Shown: positions 26,046-35,066 of the stretch, one piece after another
Position numbering within the stretch: position 1 is the stretch's first letter
How the letters are laid out: each line of letters begins with the position of its first letter
Origin: Deltaproteobacteria bacterium
GTDB lineage: Bacteria > Desulfobacterota > Binatia > UBA9968
Length of the DNA: 63,922 bases
Direction: 5' to 3'
NCBI GenBank assembly: GCA_009692615.1
Contig: SHYW01000011.1
Span: 1 to 63,922, forward strand
Position numbers and translations under genes: made by a program
The notes under the pieces: generated by a model
What the model saw: only the letters and a program-made list of their open reading frames with translations
Told to the model about the DNA's origin: nothing
Database searches by the model: none

Positions 26046-27036
26046 TCACTTTCTAACTTGATTCGCCCGCGCCAGCAGTTCGTATGGAAGCGTGATTCCA
26101 ATTTGTTTCGCTGCCTGCAGGTTAATGATGAATTCAAACCTCATCGCCTGCTGTACAGGCAACTCGGCAGGTTTCGTTCCCTTGAGGATTCTGTCTACGT
26201 AGTGGGCTGCCTTGCGGAACAGGTCATCGAAGTCCGCCCCGTAGGACATAAGACCGCCCTCATCGACAAACTCCTTCTGGAAGTAAATAGCCGGCAACCG
26301 GTATTTGACGGCAAGCTCGACGATCCGCTTTCTTTCCGCGAAAAAGTTGCGAGCGCCGGTCGTCATAATCGCGCCCACCTGCTTCTGCTTGGCGGTTTTA
26401 AAGGCGCTCTCTAAACCTTTGGCGTCGACTTGAGTCGCGATCTCCTCCAATTTTAGCTTCAGAAACAAAGCCGCAGGCCTGAGCTCTTTTAGCTGGAGGT
26501 CTGTTATTATGCTGGTTCCCAGCGGCCGCAGAAGCCCAACTCGGCTGAGCTTGGGGACTGCGTCCTTGAGTATCTCTAGCCTTTTGGTATTTAGCTCGGG
26601 CGATAAATTCGAGAAACCGGTGACATTGCCCCCCCGGCCGCGCCAGGCTGGCAACCAAACCTGCACCCACGGGGTCCGCAACGTTCGCCATCACGATGGG
26701 AATGGTAGTCGTGACGCTCTTGGCCGCTAACGCCGACGGTCCCGATGCGACCAAAATCAAATCAAGCTTAAGTCGAACCAGCTCCGCCGCAAGCTCACGC
26801 AGGCGCTCATTCTTTTGCTCGGCATATCGGTACTCAATGGTGAGATTCTTTCCCTCGATCCAGCCGAGCTTGCGCAGCTCCTGCCGGAACACCTCCAAGA
26901 GCCCTGCGCTACTAGAAGCAGTGCTTGGATCCAGCAAACCGATGCGAAAGATTTTCCCCGACTGCTGCGCCTCGGCGAGAGAAGCAGTCGTCAGAAAGAA
27001 AGTTGTCAGCAGCCGGATGGCGGTTCTTCTATTCAT
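26046..27036 (-). pseudogene. ABC_sub_bind (PF04392-type) binding protein, frameshifted
   Basis: Two overlapping frames together make one complete binding protein. The N-terminal part from ATG 27036 (MNRRTAIRLLTTFFLTTASL, a signal peptide) runs to PVGAGLVASLARPGG. The remainder, NVTGFSNLSPELNTKRLEIL onward to the C-terminal ITLPYELLARANQVRK, is in the next frame. The join falls in a run of seven Gs (26629-26635, read as Cs on the plus strand); six would restore the standard SLARPGGNVTGFS. GGAG lies 5 bases before the ATG at 27036. The change may be a real inactivation, reversible slippage, or a sequencing error in a homopolymer. Confidence 0.85.
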
Positions 27037-27149
27037 TTTATCTCCACAACTTTTCATTCTTCACTTCTTACGACCCACGATCGCTTCACAAAGAAAAATC
27101 CGAAAGTCTTACTGTTGCCTATTGCCTATTGCCTGATGCCTTCTTCATT

Positions 27150-28196
27150 TCATTTCGCCGACGCGATCATGCGGTACAGATCCATGATGCGTTTGTCGCG
27201 CAGCGTGGTTTCGACGTCGCGGTTCAAGTCCGCGCCGCGGATCAAGCCGATCTCCAGGCCGAGCTTGTCGGCTTCTTTTAAAAACTGCTCGTCCTTGGTC
27301 ATCGCCGCGAAGGCGTCGCGCAGCTCTTTCACCCGATCCGCCGGCACTCCGGGCGGCAGCGCTATCGCTCGGCCGATGTTCTGCGCCGCGGCGAGCGCGC
27401 TCAGCAAACCTTTACTGCCCGCCGGCGCAAGCTCGGCTATACTCGGCACTCCCGGCACTCGCGGGTCGCGGACTTTTCTCGACGTCACCAGCGGCGTGAT
27501 ATAGCCGCTCTTAAGCCATTCCCGTTTGGTCGCCATGAGCGAACCGGTTCCTTGGGCGCGGCCGTCGAGCGCGCCGCGTTCGATGTCGAGCAAGATTTCC
27601 GGCGTGCCCGGATATCCTGGGATCACGCGAAAATCCAGACCGAGAATCTGCTCCACCACCTTGACGACAAAGTTGCTGGTGTGGTCAAGGGACTGCGCGC
27701 CCATGCGCGGCTGCTTGCCTTCCTTGTTGGCTTTTTTGATCAGCTCCAAGCTCGCGTACGGCGTCGCGGATCTAACGTAAACCGTCTGCGCTTCGTCGAG
27801 CGCCTGGCCGATGTAAATAAATTTCTCCAGATCGAACTTGATGGCATCGTTGTGTCCGGCCACGGCGAAGATCGCGCCGGTGTTGATGTTGCTCATCGTC
27901 AAACCGTCCGGTTTGCGCAAATTATAAAGTTCGTTAACGGCGATCAGTCCGCCGGCGCCGGGCTTGTTGACGACGAGAATCGACGGCTTGCCGGGAATAT
28001 ACCTTTCCAGATGGCGCGCGAGCAGCCGCACGGTCTGATCGGTCCCGCCCCCCGGCGAAGAGCCGGCGAACAGGGTGATCGTCTTGCCGGCGTAAAAACT
28101 TTTGGCTGGTTGCGCGCGCAGCGGTGAAGCCGCGAGCAGGCCGAAGAAAAACACGCAGACAAAAATCTTAAGTGTAATTCTTGCTGTCGTTTGCAA
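27150..28196 (-). CDS. Tripartite tricarboxylate transporter (TctC/Bug) binding protein
   Basis: The 348-residue protein has a signal peptide (1-28, ending PLRAQ) and the Bug-family fold: FYAGKTITLFAGSSPGGGTD (34-53), a ligand-loop NKPGAGGLIAVNELY near 77-91 and the closing segment ALPPGVPADRVKELRDAF. Bug proteins bind carboxylates such as citrate, malate or aromatic acids and feed a TctAB permease, which is not encoded here. Orphan Bug genes are common in some bacteria. It is on the minus strand ahead of the frameshifted ABC_sub_bind gene. Confidence 0.85.
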   Translation of the reverse strand: MQTTARITLKIFVCVFFFGLLAASPLRAQPAKSFYAGKTITLFAGSSPGGGTDQTVRLLARHLERYIPGKPSILVVNKPGAGGLIAVNELYNLRKPDGLTMSNINTGAIFAVAGHNDAIKFDLEKFIYIGQALDEAQTVYVRSATPYASLELIKKANKEGKQPRMGAQSLDHTSNFVVKVVEQILGLDFRVIPGYPGTPEILLDIERGALDGRAQGTGSLMATKREWLKSGYITPLVTSRKVRDPRVPGVPSIAELAPAGSKGLLSALAAAQNIGRAIALPPGVPADRVKELRDAFAAMTKDEQFLKEADKLGLEIGLIRGADLNRDVETTLRDKRIMDLYRMIASAK

Positions 28197-28201
28197 ATTC
28201 C

Positions 28202-28239
28202 GCCCTCACCCTAACCCTCTCCCACTTCGTGGGCGAGGG
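28202..28239. repeat. Hairpin repeat, CCCTCACCCT/CTCGCCC family
   Basis: GCCCTCACCCTAACCCTCTC (28202-28221) is followed by CCACTTCGTGGGCGAGGG. The same sequence, inverted, occurs at 54868-54906, and a diverged copy at 56132-56171. Confidence 0.8.
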
Positions 28240-28313
28240 AACAAATCAACGATCGCCAAATCTGGAATTTGGAATCTGCAATTTGAAATCTGAGATGCCG
28301 AGCGCAGCTCGGC

Positions 28314-29354
28314 CTAATATCCCCAGCGCGTCTCAACGGTTTTGAGGCGCTGAAACTCTTCGTCTAATTCTTTGCGGCCGCGCAGCTCTTTAAACGCTTC
28401 GTCGACCAGATCCTGCGCGACAACGTCCTTGATCGCGGGGACGTTATAGTTAAGCTCGCCCAACCGCTCTTCCTCTTTGAGCATGTCTGCGAAGCCAGTG
28501 GCGCGGCCGTTGAGTGGAAACGGCATCGCTTCCAAATCGCGCAGGCTGCGGGCATGGGGGTTGGCGCGCTCCTCTGGGTCCGGGCTCGACAAGCGCAAGC
28601 GCTTTTCGAGCCGGTTGATGTACTCGTAGTTCCTCGGCATGTCGCGCACGAACCAGTAGGAACGGATCATGCCTTTGAGAAAGGCTTTGACCATATCCGG
28701 CCGCTCTTCGAGGATTTTCCCAGTCGCCGCGATGATCCGTTCGGGACGGCCGTCGGGATATTGATCCGCCGGCGAGACCAAAATGTTGCAGCCTTCTTTG
28801 AGCAAATCTTCGGCGTACCACGGCGGCACCGGCGCGCATTCGACCCGGCCGCTGCGGATCGCTTCGACATGCAGTTGGGAGGCCACGCCGAGGCGCACCC
28901 ACTCGACATCCTTCTCTAGATTCAACCCGGCTTTGACCAACTGAATCTGAATCGCCCAGTGGCGAATGCTGTTGTAGTCGCTGATGCCGACGCGCTTGCC
29001 TTTGAGTTCCGCCAGCGACTTGATATGCGGCGGCGCCACCCAGACGTTGGTATGTTGGTTGCGCCAGCCGGCGATGATGTAGAGATCGGCGCCGCGCGCG
29101 CGCTGATAGAACACCGTGCGCGACTGCACGTCCAAGGCGATGTCCACCGACTTTTCTTTCATCGCCTGGGAGATGCCGAGCTTTTCCAAACCGAACGGCA
29201 CCATGGAATCGGTGAGCAGCTCATAGGCATGGGAGCCGCTGTCGTTCTTCAAACCTTCGTCGTAAAAAAAGTTCATCTCATGTGCCGTCCGCACCGGCAC
29301 TTGATGCAGCATATGATAACAAGTCGGCGCAATGCGCAGTTTTCCATCAAGCAT
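28314..29354 (-). CDS. NMT1/SsuA-like binding-fold protein without signal peptide
   Basis: The 346-residue protein has the periplasmic-binding type II fold (AELKGKRVGISDYNSIRHWA near 114-133; CAPVPPWYAEDLLKEGCNIL near 175) but begins MLDGKLRIAPTCYHMLHQVP with no signal sequence. Cytoplasmic enzymes of this fold exist: 4,5-dihydroxyphthalate decarboxylase is related to NMT1-type proteins. An enzymatic role is therefore as likely as transport. The C-terminal region (residues 245-346) is charged and unlike ordinary binding proteins. The ribosome-binding site is weak (AGTGAG). It lies between the Bug protein and a DUF2007-like gene. Confidence 0.6.
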   Translation of the reverse strand: MLDGKLRIAPTCYHMLHQVPVRTAHEMNFFYDEGLKNDSGSHAYELLTDSMVPFGLEKLGISQAMKEKSVDIALDVQSRTVFYQRARGADLYIIAGWRNQHTNVWVAPPHIKSLAELKGKRVGISDYNSIRHWAIQIQLVKAGLNLEKDVEWVRLGVASQLHVEAIRSGRVECAPVPPWYAEDLLKEGCNILVSPADQYPDGRPERIIAATGKILEERPDMVKAFLKGMIRSYWFVRDMPRNYEYINRLEKRLRLSSPDPEERANPHARSLRDLEAMPFPLNGRATGFADMLKEEERLGELNYNVPAIKDVVAQDLVDEAFKELRGRKELDEEFQRLKTVETRWGY

Positions 29355-29417
29355 TTTAGTTTCTCACTTCCCTGGATTTTTCAGCGAATGTTAATTTCAG
29401 TCGCGAGCTCGTCCATA

Positions 29418-29795
29418 TCAATAAAAAAGCCACAGCGCCAACAACCCGGCGAGGGAAATAAGCGTGACAACCTCCAGCGCAGTTCGCTTCCAACCGGTAA
29501 GAGCGAAAGTAATGCGCGGCACATGCTTCGGCTTAGCTTCTATCGGCGCACTGGTGCTAACTTCGTCGCCACCATCACGCAGCAACGGCAACGCCCGCGC
29601 GACATCTTGCCGCTGCACCTGAACTTTGATCTCGCCAGTGCCAAGTGCGCCAGTCGCCGCATCCCGGTCGTCGACCAGCAAACACTCGATCTTCGCGGCT
29701 TCCAGCTTGGCGGCGATCAGCCGCGCTTCTTGGCGCCGATGCACCGTCGCGATGGTGATGTAGCCGAGCTTTGAATTGTCCGCTGCGTGGGCCAT
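29418..29795 (-). CDS. DUF2007-like protein with C-terminal membrane anchor
   Basis: The 125-residue protein has an N-terminal region (residues 10-75) of DUF2007 type: YITIATVHRRQEARLIAAKL, ECLLVDD and IKVQVQRQDVARALPLL, a small ferredoxin-like domain of unknown role. One hydrophobic helix (VVTLISLAGLLALWLFY) ends the protein, so it is probably tail-anchored with the domain in the cytoplasm. It overlaps nothing and lies 15 bases after the family 1 binding-protein gene upstream (stop at 29811), so the two may share a message. Confidence 0.6.
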   Translation of the reverse strand: MAHAADNSKLGYITIATVHRRQEARLIAAKLEAAKIECLLVDDRDAATGALGTGEIKVQVQRQDVARALPLLRDGGDEVSTSAPIEAKPKHVPRITFALTGWKRTALEVVTLISLAGLLALWLFY

Positions 29796-29810
29796 GGTCT
29801 GCTCACCTTT

Positions 29811-30827
29811 CTACTTGCCAAAATAATTTCTGAACTCGTCGAGATATTTTTTATAACTGACCTGCACTTCTTCCATCGCCAACGGCAGGATCTTCTCCGC
29901 GTTGATCTCTTTGAACGCCGGGTCCAAACCGGCGACGTTGCTGCGGCCCGGTAGCCGCTGTTCGCGCGCCAACAACTCGGCGACCTGGTCGGAGAGCATG
30001 AAGTCGATCAAAAGCTTGGCCGAGTTGGGATGAGGCGGACGCTTGGCGATCTGCAACGTCGCCGGCTGCACCACCAGCGGATCGGGATTCTTGATCCAGT
30101 CCACCGGCGCGCCTTTTTTCTTGAGCATCTCGGCGGCGTGGCCGCGGCCGATGTAGACGGCGAACTCACCGGCGGCGAGCAACGCATTGCCGCGGGCTGA
30201 AGATTCCGAGCGCGGTTCATGCTTCGACAACGCTTGCATGAGCTGCTTGCCCTTCTCCGCGCCGTAGCGCTTCATCATGCCGGCGTACCAGGTTACTTGC
30301 TCCTGTTCCACCGCCAGCCGTCCTTTGTATTTCGGATGGGCGAGATCGGGCCAATCCCGCGGCCGCTCGCTGGCGGGAATCAACTTGGTGTTGTAGATGA
30401 TCGTCATCGGATTGTAATAGAGCGTCGTCCACAAACCGTTCTTGTCCTTGAACGCCGGCGCAAAGTTCTTGCTCTCCGGCGAAAGATAAGAACCGGCGAT
30501 GCCCTGCTCGATCAACACTTGCGTATGAAACCCACCGCCAAAGTTGAGCACGTCGACTAAATATTTTTTGGCGCGGTACTCGGTCATCAAGCGCTGCAAC
30601 ATCTTATCGCTGTCGGCCTTGTACTGCTTGACCCGGAGAAATGGATATTTGCTTTCGAACAGCTTCCAAACGTTCTGCGCCGTATCCGTGCGCAACGTCA
30701 CGTAAGCTTCGATCTCGCCGCCCTCTTTCTTCGCCGCCTCGACAATCTTCGGATCGCTAACCTGCGCGTAAGCGCTCGCCGCCAAGGCAATCTGCCCACT
30801 TACGATCACGCCAATCATCCCACGCAT
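29811..30827 (-). CDS. Extracellular solute-binding protein, family 1 (Fe3+/thiamine-like)
   Basis: The 338-residue protein has a signal peptide (1-21, ending ASAYAQ) and the AfuA/FbpA-like fold: KEGGEIEAYVTLRTDTAQNV near 34-53, LWTTLYYNPMTIIYNTKLIP near 132-151 and HPNSAKLLIDFMLSDQVAEL near 266. The ATG at 30827 is preferred because GGAGG lies 6 bases upstream; the ATG 24 bases earlier has none. Related genes are at 37677, 43837 and 60475. No partner permease is encoded nearby. Confidence 0.8.
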   Translation of the reverse strand: MRGMIGVIVSGQIALAASAYAQVSDPKIVEAAKKEGGEIEAYVTLRTDTAQNVWKLFESKYPFLRVKQYKADSDKMLQRLMTEYRAKKYLVDVLNFGGGFHTQVLIEQGIAGSYLSPESKNFAPAFKDKNGLWTTLYYNPMTIIYNTKLIPASERPRDWPDLAHPKYKGRLAVEQEQVTWYAGMMKRYGAEKGKQLMQALSKHEPRSESSARGNALLAAGEFAVYIGRGHAAEMLKKKGAPVDWIKNPDPLVVQPATLQIAKRPPHPNSAKLLIDFMLSDQVAELLAREQRLPGRSNVAGLDPAFKEINAEKILPLAMEEVQVSYKKYLDEFRNYFGK

Positions 30828-30854
30828 GGCAACCTCCAAAATTCTGACCACTGA

Positions 30855-31842
30855 CTATTTCTTATAAAGCGCTCGGATAAACCCACTATCATCCAATTTC
30901 TTCACAAACGACGGCTCGACGATCAAAGTCGCATCGGTTTGCTTGGCCTGCGGATATTGTAGCGAAAGCATGTCCAAGCCGGCTTTGACCACTGCCAATG
31001 ACGGATAGGGCGCCTCGTCGATAGTGGCGCGCGTCTGTTGATAAGATTCTTCCAAAATATCTTCGTCGGCGCCTTTCATGTAGCGCCGAAACACCGCCAT
31101 GGTCTTGGCCTTGTTGGACTTGAAGATGGAGATCCCTTCAATCAGACATTTTAAAAATTTCTCCACCAAGTCGGGATTGCTGGCGACGGTTTGGCGCAAC
31201 ACCACAACGCTCGTGTACGGATACTCGACCCCGAGTTTATCGAAGCTTGCGAGTTCGTGAAATCCAGCGTTGCGGGCGATGAACAAGTGCGGAATCGACA
31301 TCGCCGCGTTCCAACGCTTGCAAGCCGAGAAAAGGTTCGCCAGTGGGCAGCAACTTCACGTCCCGGTCGGGAATAAGTCCGAACTTGCTGCGCAAAACAT
31401 ATCTCACCGTGGCATCCAAAAACGCCGCCGGCCGGCCAGTGGCGATGGTCTTGCCTTTCAGATCTTCAACGCTTTTGATTTCCGGCTTGGCGAATAGCGA
31501 TGTGCCAATTTTGTTGGTGATCGTCGCGACCAACACCTGATCCTTGATTCCCACGATGTGAGAAGTCATCGTGCCGGTGCCCGAGGCAATGACGATGGGC
31601 ACCTCGCCGGTAGCGAGCTGCTGCTGCGGCCGCACCCGGCCGGCATAAATCGCCTTCAAATCCAAACCGTACTTAAGCCCAACATGCTCCTCGACCACGA
31701 TCCAAAGCGGCGCGTAGGTCGCCGTGATATTCGAATAGCCAACAGTCAAAGGTTCGAGTCGCGCGGCGCCAAAGGCATCGAAGCCCACAAGCAACACAGG
31801 AACGAACAGCAAAATCGAACCAAAACACTTTCGCCCATCCAT
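30855..31842 (-). pseudogene. NMT1-type substrate-binding protein broken by a short deletion
   Basis: Two frames join near 31302. The first (ATG 31842, GAGG 8 bases upstream, MDGRKCFGSILLFVPVLLVG) runs through TSHIVGIKDQV to FLGLQALERG. The second resumes at MSIPHLFIARNAGFHELAS and ends RALYKK. Compared with the intact neighbour at 31898, which reads LERGVVDAAGMSAPYMF, codons for about VVDAA are missing; 4 bases stand where 18 are expected, so 14 bases are lost. The flanking GGCG could have mediated the deletion. The protein is closely related to those at 23136 and 31898, and only the intact copies should work. Confidence 0.85.
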
Positions 31843-31897
31843 CACATTACCTCGTGCGAAATCTCCGAACTTCTGACAACTGCCCACTGACCACTGA

Positions 31898-32920
31898 CTA
31901 CTTCCGATTATAAAGCCCCCTAATAAACCCGCTATCGTCAATCTTCTTCATAAACGAGCCATCGACCATGGCGCTCACATCGGCCTGCTTCGCCTGGGGA
32001 AATTGCGGCGTCAACATTTCCAGAGCATTTTTAAATACCGCCAACGTCGGATGCGGCGCTTCGTCCAGCGTCGCCACGGTGTGCTGGTAGGTCGCGTCGA
32101 GGATTTCGTCGCTGCTGCCGCGCTGATACTTGGCCAAAACCGCCATGCCTTTCTGCTTGTCGGTTTTGATGATGTGCGTGCCTTCGATCAAACACTTCAA
32201 AACTTTCTCGATCAACTCCGGCTGTTTGGTCAAGAGCGGCCGCAGTACCGTCACCGTCGAGTAAGGATAGGTCACGCCAAGATTGTCGTAGTTGGCGATC
32301 TCGCGAAACCCCATCTTGCGCGCGACGAACATATACGGCGCCGACATCCCCGCCGCGTCGACCACGCCGCGCTCTAGCACTTGAATCGCCAGCGCCGGCT
32401 CGCCGGTGGGCATGAACTTCACGTCGCGATCCGGCACCAAGCCGAACCGGCTCTGCAGCACATAGCGGGTCATGACATCTTGAAACGCGCCGGGCCGGCC
32501 GGTGGCGACGAGTTTGCCTTTCAACTCTTCGACGCTCTTGATGTTCTGGCGGGAAAAAATTGCCGAGCCTACTTTATTCGTGATGGTCGCCACCATCACC
32601 TGATCTTTGACGCCGACGATATGCGAAGTCATGGCGCCGGTGCCGGTGGCCAAAACGAACGGCACATCGCCGCTGGCAAGTAATTGTTGCGGCCGCACCC
32701 GTCCCGCGTAAATCGCCCGCACATCTAAACCATACTTAGCGCCCAAGTGCTCCTCCACCGCCACCCACAACGGCGCGAAAGCGCCCGCGAAAGTGGAATA
32801 GCCGATGGTCACCGGTTCGAGCTTGGTCGCGGCGAATAGACGCGACGTTGTGAATAAGAAAGCGAGAACGACGAATAGCGCAGCGTGGAGTTTTTCTACA
32901 AGCATGTTTCGATTTGCCAT
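31898..32920 (-). CDS. NMT1/THI5-type ABC substrate-binding protein
   Basis: The 340-residue protein has a signal peptide (about 1-30, ending RLFAATK) and the same fold and motifs as the gene at 23136: GYSTFAGAFAPLWVAVEEHL, RPQQLLASGDVP, TSHIVGVKDQV, VPDRDVKFMPTGEPALAI. It lies 55 bases upstream of its broken paralogue on the same strand, so the pair looks like a tandem duplication of which one member has decayed. No transporter partner is near. Confidence 0.85.
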   Translation of the reverse strand: MANRNMLVEKLHAALFVVLAFLFTTSRLFAATKLEPVTIGYSTFAGAFAPLWVAVEEHLGAKYGLDVRAIYAGRVRPQQLLASGDVPFVLATGTGAMTSHIVGVKDQVMVATITNKVGSAIFSRQNIKSVEELKGKLVATGRPGAFQDVMTRYVLQSRFGLVPDRDVKFMPTGEPALAIQVLERGVVDAAGMSAPYMFVARKMGFREIANYDNLGVTYPYSTVTVLRPLLTKQPELIEKVLKCLIEGTHIIKTDKQKGMAVLAKYQRGSSDEILDATYQHTVATLDEAPHPTLAVFKNALEMLTPQFPQAKQADVSAMVDGSFMKKIDDSGFIRGLYNRK

Positions 32921-33017
32921 CGTGGTGCGGCCAAGTCAATCGGTGAGGGCGAAGTCGTATCACGTATAATAAATCGTCAATAACTGAACAACCCTCGGCT
33001 CCAAGTCGACTCCCCTT

Positions 33018-33112
33018 CCGTCATTCCCATGAAAACGGGAATCCAGGCGAGGGCGAGTCGCGACCCGCCCTACGGCAAAAAACCTGGATACCGGCTTTCA
33101 CCGGTATGACGA
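33018..33112. repeat. REP-like hairpin, paired units
   Basis: CCGTCATTCCCATGAAAACG (33018-33037) and GGATACCGGCTTTCACCGGT (33086-33105) are inverted REP units with a GGGCGAGTCGCGACCCGCCC stem in the loop (33050-33070). Confidence 0.75.
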
Positions 33113-33157
33113 TTCGGTTTATCTTTGTTGCTGCAAACACGGCTCCGATTCGTTTCA

Positions 33158-34045
33158 CTAACCTTTGGCCGAAACTTGCTTTGTCTGAATCTCTGCTCCG
33201 ATATCGATTTGCAGTAAATCTTCGCCGACCAGCAACGGTCCGTCATATCTTTTTCGCGTCGCCGGGATCAAGTCCTGCGCCGTCGCGCTACCGAACAAGA
33301 GCAAATGATTGTAAACCGCCAGTTTCGGTTTTGTCCGGGCGAAGACTTCGCCGGCTTGCTCGGGGGTCGTGTGGTTGGCGCCGATTCTTTTCAATTGCTT
33401 GGGATCTTCCGCGGCGCCGCCGGCCACCGCCGTCACTTCATGAACCAAGAGATCGACGCCTTGGGCATGGCGAATCAAGTTTTCATTGAATGTGGTATCG
33501 CCCGACAACACCACCGCGCGATTTTGGTAATCGATACGGTAACCGAAGGCCGGTAATTCCTCGCCGCCGTGATCGACTTCGAAGGCGCTGATCTTGACGC
33601 CATCGCCGTCGAAGACCACGCCTTCGGAAATTTCCTGCGGCGCCAACTGCACCCCATCCGATTGATAACTTTTACTGCGCACGCGAATATCGACGTGAAA
33701 CGCCAGCGGCAGATGCTCCATCATCTGCCGCGTCCCCACCGGTCCGTAAACCGCCAGCGGCTGAGCGCGCATGCCCCAAGGCCGGCCGATCCAACCGGTC
33801 AACCAGAGATCGGGAAATCCGACGACATGATCCGAATGATGGTGGGTTAGAAACAATCCGTTGATGTCGCTGAACGGAATGGCCAGCTGATGCAGCCGCT
33901 GCATGGCGCCTCGGCCGGCGTCGAAAATAAATTTTTGCCCGCCGACTTCCACCAGCGTGCTCGGTCCGAAGCGATCCAAGCGCGGCGGCGGCGCGCCGGT
34001 GCCGAGAAGCGTCACGCGAAAAATATTGTCATTGGTTTGCGCCAT
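33158..34045 (-). CDS. Metallo-beta-lactamase-fold hydrolase (RNase Z/arylsulfatase-like)
   Basis: The 295-residue protein has VTLLGTGAPPPRLDRFGPST (11-30) and the metal-binding HHHSDH (68-73), followed by later ligands in EVDHGGEE (about 156) and VVLSGDTTFNE (about 178), VHEVT (about 199) and NHLLL near 247. This arrangement is that of the ribonuclease Z/AtsA branch of the fold, which includes lactonases and aryl-sulfate hydrolases. Cytoplasmic; no signal peptide. The upstream binding-protein gene is on the same strand, 60 bases away. A lactone or ester from ring cleavage is a plausible substrate, but that is inference. Confidence 0.8.
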   Translation of the reverse strand: MAQTNDNIFRVTLLGTGAPPPRLDRFGPSTLVEVGGQKFIFDAGRGAMQRLHQLAIPFSDINGLFLTHHHSDHVVGFPDLWLTGWIGRPWGMRAQPLAVYGPVGTRQMMEHLPLAFHVDIRVRSKSYQSDGVQLAPQEISEGVVFDGDGVKISAFEVDHGGEELPAFGYRIDYQNRAVVLSGDTTFNENLIRHAQGVDLLVHEVTAVAGGAAEDPKQLKRIGANHTTPEQAGEVFARTKPKLAVYNHLLLFGSATAQDLIPATRKRYDGPLLVGEDLLQIDIGAEIQTKQVSAKG

Positions 34046-34105
34046 ACTGTGCTCCGTAACTTCTACGCTGGAAAATTTTAAGTAACGCCAATGCGGCCGC
34101 CAAAC

Positions 34106-35053
34106 TTATTTGAATTTGATGCCAAGCTCCGTTTGCGCCGCGCGTAACGCGGACAGATCGACAAAGTCGCTGACGAGCGTAGCTTGTTTGAGTTCGAGCA
34201 ATTCCTTGGTGTCCTGCACGACCAAGCCAAGCCCGTCCATCGGAATCCCACCGTCGGCGTTGTAAACCCGCCAGATCGAGTCGTAAGTCGCCGCGGCGAT
34301 CTCCGCGCCGGCGCGCTGCCATTCCATGAGAAACTTGATCGTGCCGTCGCGATTGCTGCGAATATAACCGTTGGCCTTGATGCCGGCTTTGATCATTCTT
34401 TTGATCTCGTCCGGTTTGTCCTTTAGCCGCTTGGCGTGAATCGCCAGACCGCTCTGCGGAAAGCTCAGCAGCTCATGAGTGCGCGCGAGCACTATGTAGC
34501 CGAGCTTTTTCCCCTCGACATCGAAGGGCGGCGGCACCATCGCGCCGTCGGCCAATCCTTGTTTCATCAACGCCAAGCGCGCCTGGGCCGCGCCCACCGA
34601 CAGAAATTTGATCTCCTTATCGGGATTGAGCTTGGCTTGTTGGAGAATCATCCGGGCGATGCGCGTCGGCGCGCCGTTGACCGCGCCCACAGCGATGGTC
34701 TTGCCGGCGAGATCGCTAAGCGTTTTCACTCTGGCGTGGCTCAACAGCAGCAACGTCGACGACGGCTCGAAACAAGCGACGATCTTCAGCGGCAAGCCGG
34801 CGAGCGCGCCGCGAATGCCTTGCGGAATGCCCACCGTGTAGTCGATATCGCCGCTGGTCAGCGCGGCCAACGCCGCGTTGCCGCGAATGAGCACGATCTC
34901 GCCATCGATGCCTTCCTGTTTGAGCAAACCGAGCTTTTGCGCCAATGGAAAAGTAATAAATTGCCCGCCCACGTCCGGCACCGCCAAGCGAATTTTATCC
35001 GCTGCGTCCGCCAACGTTAACGGCAGCAAAAACCAGAGAATTAGTAGGAACAT
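34106..35053 (-). CDS. NMT1-type ABC substrate-binding protein
   Basis: The 315-residue protein has a short signal peptide (MFLLILWFLLPLTLADAADK) and the two-lobed fold (AQKLGLLKQEGIDGEIVLIR, SDLAGKTIAVGAVNG, LLSFPQSGLAIHAKRLKDKP). The upstream binding protein at 35067 ends 13 bases before this ATG, so the two are probably co-transcribed and perhaps work as a pair. The ribosome-binding site is weak. No permease is near. Confidence 0.8.
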   Translation of the reverse strand: MFLLILWFLLPLTLADAADKIRLAVPDVGGQFITFPLAQKLGLLKQEGIDGEIVLIRGNAALAALTSGDIDYTVGIPQGIRGALAGLPLKIVACFEPSSTLLLLSHARVKTLSDLAGKTIAVGAVNGAPTRIARMILQQAKLNPDKEIKFLSVGAAQARLALMKQGLADGAMVPPPFDVEGKKLGYIVLARTHELLSFPQSGLAIHAKRLKDKPDEIKRMIKAGIKANGYIRSNRDGTIKFLMEWQRAGAEIAAATYDSIWRVYNADGGIPMDGLGLVVQDTKELLELKQATLVSDFVDLSALRAAQTELGIKFK

Positions 35054-35066
35054 CGTTAGTCGCCAG

